From contig NBIV01000051.1 in assembly GCA_003194525.1 (NCBI GenBank), positions 298,140-362,139 of the forward strand: a DNA stretch of 64,000 nucleotides, read 5' to 3'. The first letter of the stretch is position 1, and each line of letters starts with the position of its first letter. A program made the position numbers and the translations under genes. Shown here piece after piece: positions 35,617 to 46,156 of the stretch. The notes beneath the pieces are model-generated. The model made no database searches, was not told the origin of the DNA, and was given only the letters and a program-made list of their open reading frames with translations. This stretch comes from Gracilariopsis chorda (Eukaryota > Rhodophyta > Florideophyceae > Gracilariales > Gracilariaceae).

Positions 35617-38135
35617 TTAGTTAGGTAGATAGAGATCGTCATCGCTGCCACTTTGTAACTCTTGCAATTCCTTGCTAAGGGCATCGCGAAAACGCCTCCA
35701 CAGTGAGCGAGGAGTCTTTGGCCTCAATATGCGAGCAACTTTGTCAAAATCATCACGGTTCTTTGCAATGTACTCGCGTGCCTCCTTCACGAACGTAGCC
35801 AGCGTTTCTGGGTGTGTCTCGTCGATTTGCGTATTCTCTGTCGTAGGATTAAACCTGAAATACTTATCTTCAGGGAACAGATCCTGCATCGCGTGATGGA
35901 CGACTTCAGTTGCAGTAGCTGATGCAACAATGGAACCAACAACATCACCCCAGCCAACATTCTTCTTTCCCTTTTCTTTCTCCTCTTGAACAGCAGCCGG
36001 AGAAAGCCCATTGCCAAGCGAAACCACAAGCTCTATAGGAACACCGGGATAGATGCATTTTGTTTCGTGTAGTGCAACAGCCGTCGGATTGTTTGCGACT
36101 ATTGCTCCATCCGCATGGAGCTCGCCATCAACCCGGATTTCTGAAAAGAACGTGGGAGCTGCTGATGAAGCTCTAAGACCCTCCCATAGTTGTGCTTCAG
36201 TAGTGCCATCGTAGCGGCTTTCGTGACCCAAGGGGTAAGTATAGTTGCGAAAAATATGCAGCTCTTTCGGATTCCTTGACATGACTGAGCTCACAACAAA
36301 TACTCGATTCATGTTCTCTTCCGCCATGGAGTCTATGAAAATCCCTTTTCCGCATTCCTGCTTTAGTGTTGATTCCAACACGCTGGTGTCGTAGTATGCT
36401 CTTGTCAACAACATCTTAGGACCATTCACTGGGTGCTTTGCAAAAATCTTTCCAATCATGTCCCTATACAACACTTCAACTTCTTCAACCGTTTTATGCA
36501 CGATACCGATGGAAGCGGCTACGATTGCGCCGGTGCTTGTGCCGCCTATGATGTCAAACAACTCATGTATTTCACATCCTGTTGTTTTCTTAAGCTGTTT
36601 GAGCTACGGTATGCGATTGAGATGGGGATGAGGAGAAAGTTAGCAAATCTATGAAGAAAAAGAAGTGAACAGAACAACCTTGATGTGATTCTTAAGGTCA
36701 AGGAATAGAAACTTACCGTTTCGAAGGCCATTATTGCGCGCGTCCCACCACCATCTATGCACAGAATTCGCAAACCTCGCTGGCCAGGCATTCGGGGCCA
36801 CCATTTGTTCACGCCCAGTGCCCCGAGAGCTCGCCTCGCGGCTCTGGCGGCTCCCTCAGGTTCACCATTCTTCAACCCACCTGCGAGTCTTGTCAAACCT
36901 CTAATTAGCTCTTTGTCTCGCGCCATGACCTTTCGGGCATCCTGTCCCGCACCTCGCGCTAAAGCTAGAGAACCGAGGAGGTGGGTTCCACTCACAACAG
37001 CCTCAGTGTGCCATAGACCACCGACAGCATGAACGCCAAAGCGGCCTGGCTTTTGAATAACATTTGTCAAGTTGCGAACAAGTTGTTCATCAGCTTTCAA
37101 CATCACACAACGCGATTTGGGAACGAGAATAGCGAGATTAGCCAAGGCCGTAAGTGCGGAGGCCTTGTCTCCACCATTCAGGACGCGGGCTGCTGTCAAA
37201 AGTGGTACCACGCCAACGGTATCGAGGTACACAGTCGCTTCGTCTTCACTATTAATGGCGCGGGCAGCCGCAACAGCTGCTTTGAGTCCAGCGACTTCTG
37301 CATCGCTTGGACTTACGGCGGATGCTGATGTGGCAATGGCAGCAGCTGCCGCATATGCTGAAGCAGCAGAATTCCCAACATCAGCATCGGCGGCCATACG
37401 ATTGTTGTGTTCAACAGCTGCCGCGTAAGCCGCAACTGACGTAGAATCGTCGCTTGCTTCCTTGCCCTTCCTAAAATCACGAAAAGTAGCAAACCTGACC
37501 GCACTGCCCGCAAAACCCCACACAGCGCTCATCCATCCAGCGTCGGGTCGTTCTTCAGGCACAACACCGTTGTCCTTATGTACAGAAACTTTCCTTACCT
37601 TGTTGGAAATGATTTCATCGAACACCTTGCGCTGTAGATCGTACGGTAGAAGAGCGACGACATCTCTGTTAGCGACTTCCTCTCGTCGCCGAGTTGCCTC
37701 GCTAACGAGCTCGTATAGGCGCGATTCGGGGATTCCGTACTGTGGAGTTCTCGCTGAGACTAATCTGGGAGCCTCAGAAGGCGGACGACGGCGACGCTTT
37801 GGTGCAGGCAAGGGTTTTGCCACGCGGTCACGTCGAGCGGCCAGGCGCGCCTTGACGCCATCATCTTCTGCTCGCGCTCGCAGACGTGCATGTAAGCCGT
37901 CAGAATCATCAGGACCGGACGTTTCTGGGGCTGCTCTAAAGGGGTTTAGGATCGAAAACAGAGTGCGAAGTGGATTCTGAGGTGTTGGATGAGAGACGCA
38001 ATGGGGAGCTGTAGAACTCTTGCCCTCATATTCAGTGTTCGTTTGGTTTGGCCGGAGCGGCGAATTCAGTAGAGGAGGTGGTAGGAAGCAGGGAATAGTC
38101 GAGTTAACTTCGTCTGCCATCAGAGGGATAGTCAC
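35617..38135 (-). CDS. patatin-like phospholipase with N-terminal Ala-rich repeat region, two exons
   Basis: Exon 1 is 38135-36717 and exon 2 is 36603-35617 on the minus strand, with a 113-bp phase-0 intron (GTAAGT...GTAG), giving about 801 residues (796 if the second ATG is used). Residues 1-150 are disordered and basic. Residues about 230-450 are Ala/Leu-rich helices consistent with armadillo-type repeats. The catalytic domain follows: DGGGTR (oxyanion hole, about 460-465), GTSTG with Ser496 as nucleophile, and D638-G-A for the Asp of the Ser-Asp dyad. This resembles calcium-independent phospholipase A2 gamma/PNPLA8-like enzymes that act on membrane phospholipids. No signal peptide or membrane segment is evident. 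The intron sits exactly between the oxyanion loop and the nucleophile elbow. Confidence 0.9.
36604..36716 (-). other. intron in the patatin-like gene
   Basis: 113 bp, donor GTAAGT after codon 473, acceptor CCGTAG. Removing it joins AFET to LKQLKKTTG, a boundary that fits patatin family alignments. Confidence 0.88.
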
Positions 38136-38850
38136 GTATGAAGAGAAGAGGGAGAGGGGACGGCGGATTGCAATGTGCTGAAGACGTCACTCCGTTATGC
38201 CGCCCCTGCCGCGAGGACCATTGCTCCATGCGAGACACAGCTTGCTGCTCAAAATTATGGCAAATTAGTTTTGAATCTCACTACGAGATTTTGTCTCTGA
38301 GATGCTCGTCCAGTATGCTCCACTTCACATGAAGGACAGCGCGACGTTTTCTCTTCCAAGCGAGAAAGGGAACGTGAACAAGTCTACTACAAGTATGCCA
38401 CTTGCATGTGAAACAGCGGGGCCCAAGGCAAGAACGTGAGTCCACAACCCGTTTGCTATGGCCTTTTAGGCCACATCGTTCCAGGCCACATCGCTCTGCA
38501 AGCTTTGAACTGCAAATGCGGCTCGCGTGTGGAGCCAACGGAAAATGGCAACATTGGACAAAGCACCTTTGAAGGGCAAGCTGTTTCCGAGGCGTTCTAT
38601 GTTCCGCAAGGCGCAAGGACTTGTGAGTTAGCGCCAGTGGGGAACGCTGTAAGGGTGCGATGTTATTCATTTTAGTACTTGTGCGCTGGTTCGCGTTCGT
38701 TCGTGTTCGCGCTTTAGAGAAACGGGCGACCCTTGAAATGTTCACAGTGGACTGATACCGACATCTTCTTAAGACTACATTTCATTTGGACGAAGAGCTA
38801 CATTGTATGCGCCGGTACTCTTGATACATGTAAGGCTGCTGCATAGTATA
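38136..38850. other. intergenic between the patatin and galactosidase genes
   Basis: No gene is seen. It contains the presumed promoter of the patatin gene and the 3' flank of the galactosidase gene, both on the minus strand. Confidence 0.5.
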
Positions 38851-41117
38851 CTACCCCTCCTGTGCGTCTGGGCCACTACAAACTGCCTTGGCTTCTAAGA
38901 GCTCTAGAGTGGGTATGCTCGGCGGGGCAGCCTCAATGAACATGGTCACTTGCAGCACTAGCTGTTCAGAGACGTCCTCTGGTACGACCCAGTTCGGGAT
39001 GTGGTAGTATCGTTGGGTATACGTTCCCATTTGGTCTTGTACAATGGGAGAACCCTTTAAGAAGCCATGAATGCCACGCGTGCCCTTGATGTCCCAAAAG
39101 CGCCCAATGAGATGACCATTCACCCACAAGACTCCTTTTCCAAACGGCGTAAGGTCCAGCACCCAGCTGTCAGAAGGGTTGCTAACCTGGAGTTGACAAG
39201 AGCACCACATTGGCAAATCGTTGAACAGTTGAAGCTGGAGCTGTTCAGCACGAAACGTGTGTGTTTGCCGCATGTAATGCGATTGTTCTCCCACCAAGCT
39301 GCCAACACTGCACCACTCGGAAGTTCGGCGCCAGCCATTGATGGTGACATCTGAGAGTAATCCCTTTTGTTCCTCTACCATGTTACGGTTGCCAAGCTGC
39401 CAGTCGCCTTTGACAAGCCCAAGTGCGTTGGTCATGATACATAACTCAATAGTTTGAGAATAGGTGTCATCTACAGTGAGATGGTGTGTATTGGCGCGTT
39501 CGCCGTCAGGGTAATCGGCCCACTTGTTTCGCCAGCGATCCTCCCACAGCGGAAGGAGCGAAGTGGCAACTTGGCAGCCGTCAATATACACGCGTGCAAA
39601 ATCTGCAGCCTCAAAAAGGAGAGTGATTGAGTGCATGGGTGTGGAGTTGCGCTGAAAGCGCGCTACGTAGAAGGCGTAGTCGGATTGATCGGCAGTCAAA
39701 GTTAGCTGCTCGCGCGGCAACTCACTCGAGACCACATTTCGTGTATCCGTGTTGTGAAGCGAGTGCCATGTGGGAACAGGCTCCGGCAGGAGGGTCCACT
39801 TGGACGATGCAGTGTTGACGTGCAGGTATTCGCGGGTGACGACGAGGTGTGGAAGAATGGCGGAAGTGTCAAACAGCAAGTGCTGTGTGTCTGCATCCAA
39901 GATGTGTACAGTGTTGGCTTTAACATGACGCGTATAGCGGTTGCCGGACGGGAGGGCGAATGATGTTTTGGGGTGCTTTGAGTCATTACAGACGAAAATG
40001 GCACGCCCCCACTGGACGACGCCGTTGTGCATAACGGGATCTGCATGGCGGTGTGCATGGAAATGGGCCTCAAAAAGGTGGGTAAGCACGGAGTGAAGCA
40101 AGGCGAGGTGGCGCGATTTGGTAGTTTGAAACGCAAACTCGTCGATGGGGGCGTCGTAATCGTAGGACGTGGCTTGCAGATACATTGGAGTGGATGCAAA
40201 GTTTGTACCGCCCATCCACATGTAGTAGTTGATAGCGGCGCCGCCAGCGGCGAAAAAGCGAGCCACGGCGTACAAGAGGTCGGCAAGCGGGCGACGATGG
40301 TGCGGAGCGCCCCACACGTCATACCAACCGGTCCAACACTCAGTCCACACGGGCGGCTGATGCGGATGTTGCGCGCGGTGTTTGTCTATATGGTGGTGCG
40401 CATAGAATGCGTTGATGGTTTCAACGACGCCGTTGGCTGCTCCGTAGCACATGATGGCTGGAACGCGCAAGTCGAGCTCGGACTGCAAATCGGCCATCCA
40501 CTGGAGATAGCGAGCTCCGGGGGCGTTGTAGGTGTCCGAAATCATTTGGTACTCGTTCTCCAACTGGACGAGGATGACGGGGCCGCCGGCGGAGGCGAGC
40601 AGTTTGCGGTGGTGCAGTTGGTCTGCGAGGAAGCGGACCCATTTTTGTACGTGCAGCATGAAGGGCTTGTTGTAGGTGCGAAAACGGATGTGCGGCACGT
40701 GTCGAAGGTGGAAGGGAAATCCGCCGTAGGAGACCTCTGCGCACACGTACGGGCCGAGACGGAGGATGACGTGCAGTCCAGCACGGGCGGCAGCGTGTAT
40801 GTATGCGAAGAGGTCGCGCGAGGCGTCGAAGTCATAGTGGGGGTGGAGGGAGTGCTGATGGTGGCCCCAGAAGACGTCTTTGTTGGGGGGGTGTGTGTTA
40901 GGGGTGGTGGTGGGAGGTGTATGTAGGAAGGAGGGAAGGGGGTGTTGAACGTACAGGTTTCAAGAGTATTGAGGTGGGCTTGGTGGAAGGAGCGGAAGAC
41001 GGTTGGCCAGTTGCGGGGGTGCAGGCGAATGTAGTGGACGGAGCCTGAGAGGATGAGGAAAGGGACGCCGCGTAGGCGGAAGGAGCGACGATCATAAGAA
41101 AGTGGGGAGTGGGACAT
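38851..41117 (-). CDS. beta-galactosidase, glycoside hydrolase family 35, two exons
   Basis: Exon 1 is 41117-40955 and exon 2 is 40877-38851 on the minus strand, with a 77-bp phase-1 intron; the product is 729 residues. The start MSHSPLSYDRRSF is taken because family members begin with this kind of strand just before the barrel (here followed by LSGSVHYIRLHPRNWP). GPYVCAE, QLENEY (Glu163, acid/base) and WTECWTGW (Glu234, nucleophile) place it in GH35. The C-terminal half has the beta-sandwich features seen in plant and animal members. The N-terminus lacks a signal peptide, which is unusual because most eukaryotic GH35 enzymes enter the secretory pathway; a missed upstream exon is possible. 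It is divergent to the BED-hydrolase gene across a 1-kb GC-rich gap. Confidence 0.92.
40878..40954 (-). other. intron in the GH35 galactosidase gene
   Basis: 77 bp with donor GTACGT and acceptor ACAAAG. The splice completes a Tyr codon and restores the family stretch ETYVFWGHHQ. Confidence 0.88.
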
Positions 41118-41320
41118 GAAGGGGGAGGGAGGAAGAGGCGCGGCAGTGGGCAAAGCTGCGGGGGGGGTGGAGGGGAAAGGATGTTGGATGTTCCGGCAGT
41201 GTCGGGGTGGGTGTGTGGCGCGTTGTGCGGGGCGGGCGGGCGGAGCAAATGGGACACGGACGCATCGCAACAAGCAAAACGAAAAGTGATCGAGAGGCGG
41301 CGCGCACGACGGCGGCGCAA

Positions 41321-41414
41321 CGTGGCGCGGCGTGGCGCGGCGTGGCGCAACGCGAAGCGCAACGCGAAGCGCAAGGCGAAGCGCAAGGCGAAGCGCAAGG
41401 CGAAGCGCAACGCG
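41321..41414. repeat. tandem arrays: CGTGGCGCGG units then 12-bp units
   Basis: Ten-base units of CGTGGCGCGG at 41321-41348 pass directly into five 12-bp units of the form AA[C/G]GCGAAGCGC from 41349, with one base alternating between C and G. Confidence 0.85.
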
Positions 41415-41832
41415 CCGCCTTACAGTGGCCGTTTGTTGTGCTGCGCCAGTGAAAGTGCGCACACGCCGCGCTATTTTTGCGCCATGGCTCGGCACGCACG
41501 CGACACGCGTCTGCGCCAGTGTCATCGTGGCCAATGGGCGCGCGCCAAGTGCTGCTGCTGCCGCGCAGCGCGCCAAAAGCGTCCAAATCCAAAAAAAAAA
41601 CAAGTGCTTTTTTTGAGCTCTACGTTCCTCCCGCCCAAACACTCCCACCACCCAACGCTCAAACCGCCGCCCAAAACACCCCCTTTATCACCCCTTTATC
41701 ACCCCTTTATCACACACCCCCCTACCTCAGCGCTCACCAAATTTTAAACCCCCCACCACCCCCCCATAATCCAAAACCTCCCCCCCCCTCCCCCCTACAC
41801 ACATCCACCACCACCACCACCACCCCTCCCCC

Positions 41833-41833
<1 letters not shown>

Positions 41834-41880
<47 letters not shown>
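41834..41880. repeat. 47-base C homopolymer
   Basis: An unbroken run of 47 C on the plus strand, with a second 20-C run at 41929-41948. The exact length in the assembly may be unreliable. Confidence 0.8.
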
Positions 41881-41882
<2 letters not shown>

Positions 41883-42105
41883 TTCCTCTTCCCCTCCCTC
41901 AAATTCCCTCATCCCCCCCTCTACACCACCCCCCCCCCCCCCCCCCCCTCCCCTAACCCCAAATCCCCATCTCTAACCCCACCACCATCATCACAAAACT
42001 TCCATCCCCTCTTCTCTCCCTACAACTCCTAAATCTCTTCAACCATCCTAACCTCATCTCCCACCCACCCACCCCCCACCGCATGCCGCGGCGCACTCCC
42101 CCTCC

Positions 42106-43787
42106 ATGGACCCCTCCGACGCGGCCGTCACAGAATCCGCCGCCTCCACCGACCCCCCCTCCCACCACGACCCCCTTCCCCATCACACCCCCTCCGCTTC
42201 CCGCTCCCAACAGCTTCCTCCGCATCAACAACCCCCCCCCCCCACGTCCAGGCCGCCCACTCCTTTTCCACCCCTTCCCTCCGTCATCCCCCTCCTCAAC
42301 CCCAACAACCCCCCCCCCAACCCCGTTCCGATGCACGACCATACCCCCCCCTCATGCTGCAGGGCCTTTCGCACCCCCCCCAACCGCACCATCTCGATTC
42401 GCATCGCCCCCACCACCCCCCCCTCGTTCCCCCCCTTTCCTCCGCTACTTCCTCCACTTCCAAGCTTTGGCAGCACTTCATCAAGGGCGACAAGATGCAG
42501 AAGACAAACAAGTTCTTCGCCCACTGCGTCTACTGCCGCAAGGTCAACCGCGATAGCAACACCCGCGGTGAGCGTCGCATGATGAGCGCCCATCTCGCCA
42601 ACTGCAACGAGGCACCCCCCGCCGCCCGTGCTGAGGCGCTCGCCATATCAAAGGACCTCAAGATGCGCCGCTCCATTCTCTCAATCGGCAAGAAGACGCG
42701 CGGCGCCTCCTCCGCCGCTGCCTCCCTTTCCGATGCTGTCGCCAAGCGCCGCCGCTCCGTCCCTTCGCTGCACCCGCCTATGCAGCCTGCCCCCCCGCCC
42801 CCGCCACCGCAAGACCCCATGGTTGCCGCCCCGCCCCCGCCGCACCCGCAGGATGCCGTCGCCGCCGCCGCCGCCGCCGCCAGCTACTTTGATACCATGG
42901 GCACTCCGCCCCCGCTCATGACGCACGATCTGCGCCACGACGTCACCCGCAGTGGCCACATCAGCACCAACGACAACGTGCGACTGTACTACGAGGAATT
43001 GGGCAGTGGCCACCCGCTCATTCTCATTCACGGGCTGGCCGCGTCGTGCAAGTACTTTGACTCCAACTTTCGCGAGCTGGCCCTGCGCTTCCGCGTCATC
43101 CGCTTCGATCTCCGTGGGCACGGCGACTCGGAGAAGCCGGACCGCGGCTTCCACGTGCACCGCCTGGCGGCGGACCTGCGTGACATGATGCTACACTTTC
43201 AGTTTGAAAAAGTGGCGCTACTCGGCTGCGCCTCGGGCTGCGCCGTCATCTGGGCGTTTGTGGAACTGTACGGGCCGTCGCAGATCTCAGCCGCCATGTT
43301 TGTGGATCAGTCGCCGTACCCACTGTACTCTGCGGACGGCTCGTGGCGACTGGGATCTAAGTTGACGTTTTGCGATGCGGCGTTGACGCATTGCGTGGAG
43401 CAACTTGTGAACCACCCTCGTGCGTTTCACGAAAAGTTTGTGCGCGCGTGCTTCACGCGCGACCCGTCCACGCTGGAGTTGAACATGTTTGTAAACGAGA
43501 GTCTCAAGTGTCACGAATGGTTTACGGCCAAACTGCTGACCAACGTGACTTGCATGGATTGGCGCTCGGTGCTGCCCACTGTGAGCTGCCCGGCGTTGGT
43601 GATTGCTGGCAAGAAGAGCAAGGTGTTTCCGTGGGAAGGGGTGGCGTACGCGGCGCAATCGATGCCGCACGCGAAGCTCATCCCGTTCGAGGAAGGTAGC
43701 CACGGACTGTACATAGAGGAGGCGATGCGATTCAACAACACTGTTTCGGCTTTTTTGCAGAGCATCGTGTCTGGTGGCACGGGATGA
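42106..43787 (+). CDS. BED-type zinc finger fused to alpha/beta hydrolase lacking its nucleophile
   Basis: The main frame is open from upstream of 42354 (first ATG in that frame; 477 residues) to 43787. From 42354 numbering, residues 39-84 are a BED finger: LWQHFIKG, C58-x2-C61, H80 and C84. A Pro/Ala-rich linker follows, then an alpha/beta hydrolase fold from about residue 205 with HGLAAS oxyanion turn and FDLRGHGDSEKP. The elbow reads G291-C-A-S-G295, so Ala293 stands at the nucleophile position, and Ser422 stands where the acid Asp usually is; His450 is kept. The likely true start is the ATG at 42106 (MDPSDAAVTESAAS): that frame joins the main one if the 12-C run at 42232-42243 is one base short. 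BED fingers bind DNA, so this may be a DNA-binding protein with a ligand-sensing, non-hydrolytic domain. Confidence 0.82.
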
Positions 43788-44706
43788 AGGCGTGTGTGTG
43801 CACTGAGGCGCTGCAGTGACTTGCAGGTGTCACCAGTGTGTGTGTGTGTATTTGTTTGATGTTGTATGTGTGTGCTCTTTTTTTTTTTTTTTTTTGGTGG
43901 CGGGGGAGTGGCGTGCGATTTGGGGGCTGGCGTGGAGGGCGGACGATGGGGGCGGAAGCGAGCGTGCGAGGCGAGCGTGCGAGGCGAGCGAGCGAGCGTG
44001 CGTGCGTGCGTGCGTGCGTGCAATTGGCGAGAAAAGAAAATGAAGCACATCATTTAAGGTGCCGAGACGACAATGAGAAACAATGCGCAAGTAGTTTTGT
44101 GTTCTTTCTTTCATTTCTTTTGTTTTGCTTGCTTCATTTGTTGTAGAAGAGGGAGAGGGAGGAAGATGGACAAGCGCGCGCTACACCTACATTTTGTTTT
44201 TAAGAATAGCTGGACGGCGATGCACAGGGCTGTCTGTGTTGTGGTGGGGGGGCGGGGTGGACGGGGTGGAAGAAGTGGAAGGTGGGGGTGTGGTAGGGGG
44301 GTAGGGTGTGGGGAGGATGAAATGTACAGACAAGGGATATGGGTGGGGGGGGGCGGTAGAGGGTTGCCGGTAGAGTAGAGTCGGGGGGAATGTGTAGGTG
44401 GGAAGGTGAAGCGAGAGGGGTGGGAGTAGCAGCTGGCGATTGGTAAGCGGTAGCTTAAACACGCGCGCGCGGAGGTGCGGAGGCGGCGACGAGTTGTTGG
44501 TCGGGCGGCGGCGATGCGCTGCTCTTGCACTGGCGCACTCGCGCGCTGTTTGGCGCTGCCGCCGCTGTCCGCCGTGTCGTGTGTGGCGCCCCCACGCCGC
44601 CGCTGCCCGAGTGCTGCGTTCCACGTGCCGCGCCCCTTGTCGCCTCCACCCCGCCACCCCGCTCCCCGTTGCCGCTGCTGCCGTTGCCGCTGCCGCCTCC
44701 CCCGCC
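43788..44706. other. intergenic, simple-sequence rich
   Basis: Contains TG repeats near 43840, an 18-T run at about 43878-43895, GCGAGGCGAGCGT/GCGT repeats at about 43955-44020 and GGGT-rich sequence at 44240-44360. A long glycine-rich minus-strand frame across 44187-45575 is antisense to the GRAM gene and is not taken as coding. Confidence 0.6.
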
Positions 44707-45623
44707 ATGGCTGACCGCGCTCCCCCCCCCGACCCCCCCCGTCCCGACTCCCCTTCTCCTCCCAACCCCACCCCGACCCCCCCCAGCACCAACAACAACA
44801 ACAACAGAGCGATCATTCTCAGCAATCCGCCTTCTCCACCTGGGGTCTCGATCGTCTTCACATCGCTTCCCTTCTCTCTTCTCCCGACGCTGCCGTCGAT
44901 CCCCCGCCCTCCGCGCACACTCCCCCTCCCGATCTCTCCGCCGCCGCCGCAAACATCGCCCAGGCAGCCACCACCGAGTGGCAACACGCCTCCCAAGCCG
45001 CCCAGCACACCTTCGACAAGGCCGCCCACCAGATTGGAAAAGGATGGGGTACGCTCAACACCTTCTTGGACGACATGCTCGCTCCAGATTCCTCCTCCTC
45101 CAACCCCACATCCCTCCCCGACGACACCTCTCAGCACCTCTCGCAAGCCTTCCACCGCTACTTTCCGCACCTGGATCCGCACGATCAGGTCGTTGATCAC
45201 TTTGAGTGCGCCCTCATTCAAAAGTATCGCTGCTACTTGAACAATGCAACCCCGGAAAAGGTTTTCATTCTTCGCGGAACTCTTTACGTTACTACCACCC
45301 ATATAGCTATGTACGTCACTGACAACCACGCCCACTTCTCTCCCGATCCGTTCGGCATCACTATTGCCCTCAAGGACGTGGCCAAGTTTCAAAAGGGCGC
45401 AAAATCCATGCTTCGCCTCCTCACTCTTCATCATTCCAGTTACATCTTTGCCCAGTTCCAATCCGACACCAAGTTCACTGCTGCCATTACTTTGCTTGAG
45501 CACATGGCTGCCGCCTCTCAACCGCTCGCTCAACCCAACCCCGCTCCACCCTCCGCTCCCGACAACGAGCCTCACCCCGCCGAAAACGATACCCCCGCGT
45601 CCTCCCCACCCGAAACCACTTAG
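44707..45623 (+). CDS. GRAM domain protein
   Basis: The main frame is open from about 44715 to 45623. It encodes a Gln/Pro/His-rich start, an Ala-rich amphipathic helix (about 44960-45060, ending KAAHQIGKGWGTLNTFLDD), and then a GRAM domain (about 45190-45510) with FECALIQKYRCYLN, RGTLYVTTTHIAMY and LKDVAKF. GRAM domains are PH-like folds that bind membrane phosphoinositides. The helix before the domain recalls plant GEM-like/ABA-responsive GRAM proteins. The ATG at 44707 (MADRAPP) is in another frame; one extra C in the C runs at 44722-44730 or 44733-44740 would join it, giving about 305 residues. The C-terminal tail is Pro-rich and probably disordered. It lies about 900 bp after the BED-hydrolase on the same strand. 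Confidence 0.82.
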
Positions 45624-46112
45624 CCACTAAAAAAAACCGCTCCTGCTCTTGTGTGCGTTTGAGCGCTATATGTAATACGCATTTCTTCGTGTGACCAATG
45701 TACGTGCATCACCGTGGGTGTGATGCTATATTCTTCATTCGGTGTGCAACATACAACCACGCTCGTTGCCACATCGGTACGCTGTTCTCCATTACATTCG
45801 CCGCTTGTACCCGCGTTTCATTGTAAACTCGTTATTGGTAACCCGAGAAAAAGCGCCCTTGCAATACACCCGAAACACACGTCTTCCGGAGACATAACAC
45901 TCGAGACCTCGTCAGGCCCGCCATTCACGCTCCAACGCGCCTTTACTTACCCCTGCTATCACTTCTTACACGCCTTGTCATGCGGCATCAATCTGTTTCT
46001 GTCACCCCCGAATCCTGTCCCACTGTCACAGCCGTCGCCTTCCACGTCTTGTCTCTCAGGATACTCCCCCTCAGTTTGCATTCAATTCACGTTGATCCCC
46101 CCTCCCCTCCCG

Positions 46113-46156
<44 letters not shown>

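Larger units (their letters stand above)
41118..42105. other. GC-rich divergent intergenic region with simple repeats and long C tracts
   Basis: Lies between the starts of the galactosidase (-) and BED-hydrolase (+) genes and probably holds both promoters. It contains the 12-bp tandem array at 41349-41414, a 47-base C run at 41834-41880 and a 20-base C run at 41929-41948. Long open frames here on both strands come from the low-complexity composition and are not taken as genes. Confidence 0.65.

Noticed and set aside
40027-40926. 299-codon plus-strand frame rich in Val and Gly
   Set aside because: Antisense to the GH35 catalytic domain, whose identity is clear.
41349-41414. Regular short repeats suggesting a CRISPR array
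   Set aside because: The units are directly adjacent without spacers and the DNA is eukaryotic; it is a simple tandem repeat.
41109-41956. Long plus-strand frames with Arg/Lys/Ala or Pro runs
   Set aside because: They translate tandem arrays and C tracts, and one is antisense to the galactosidase first exon; no conserved content.
44187-45575. 462-codon minus-strand open frame
   Set aside because: It is glycine/arginine-rich and antisense to the GRAM gene; its openness follows from the C-rich composition of the real gene's strand.
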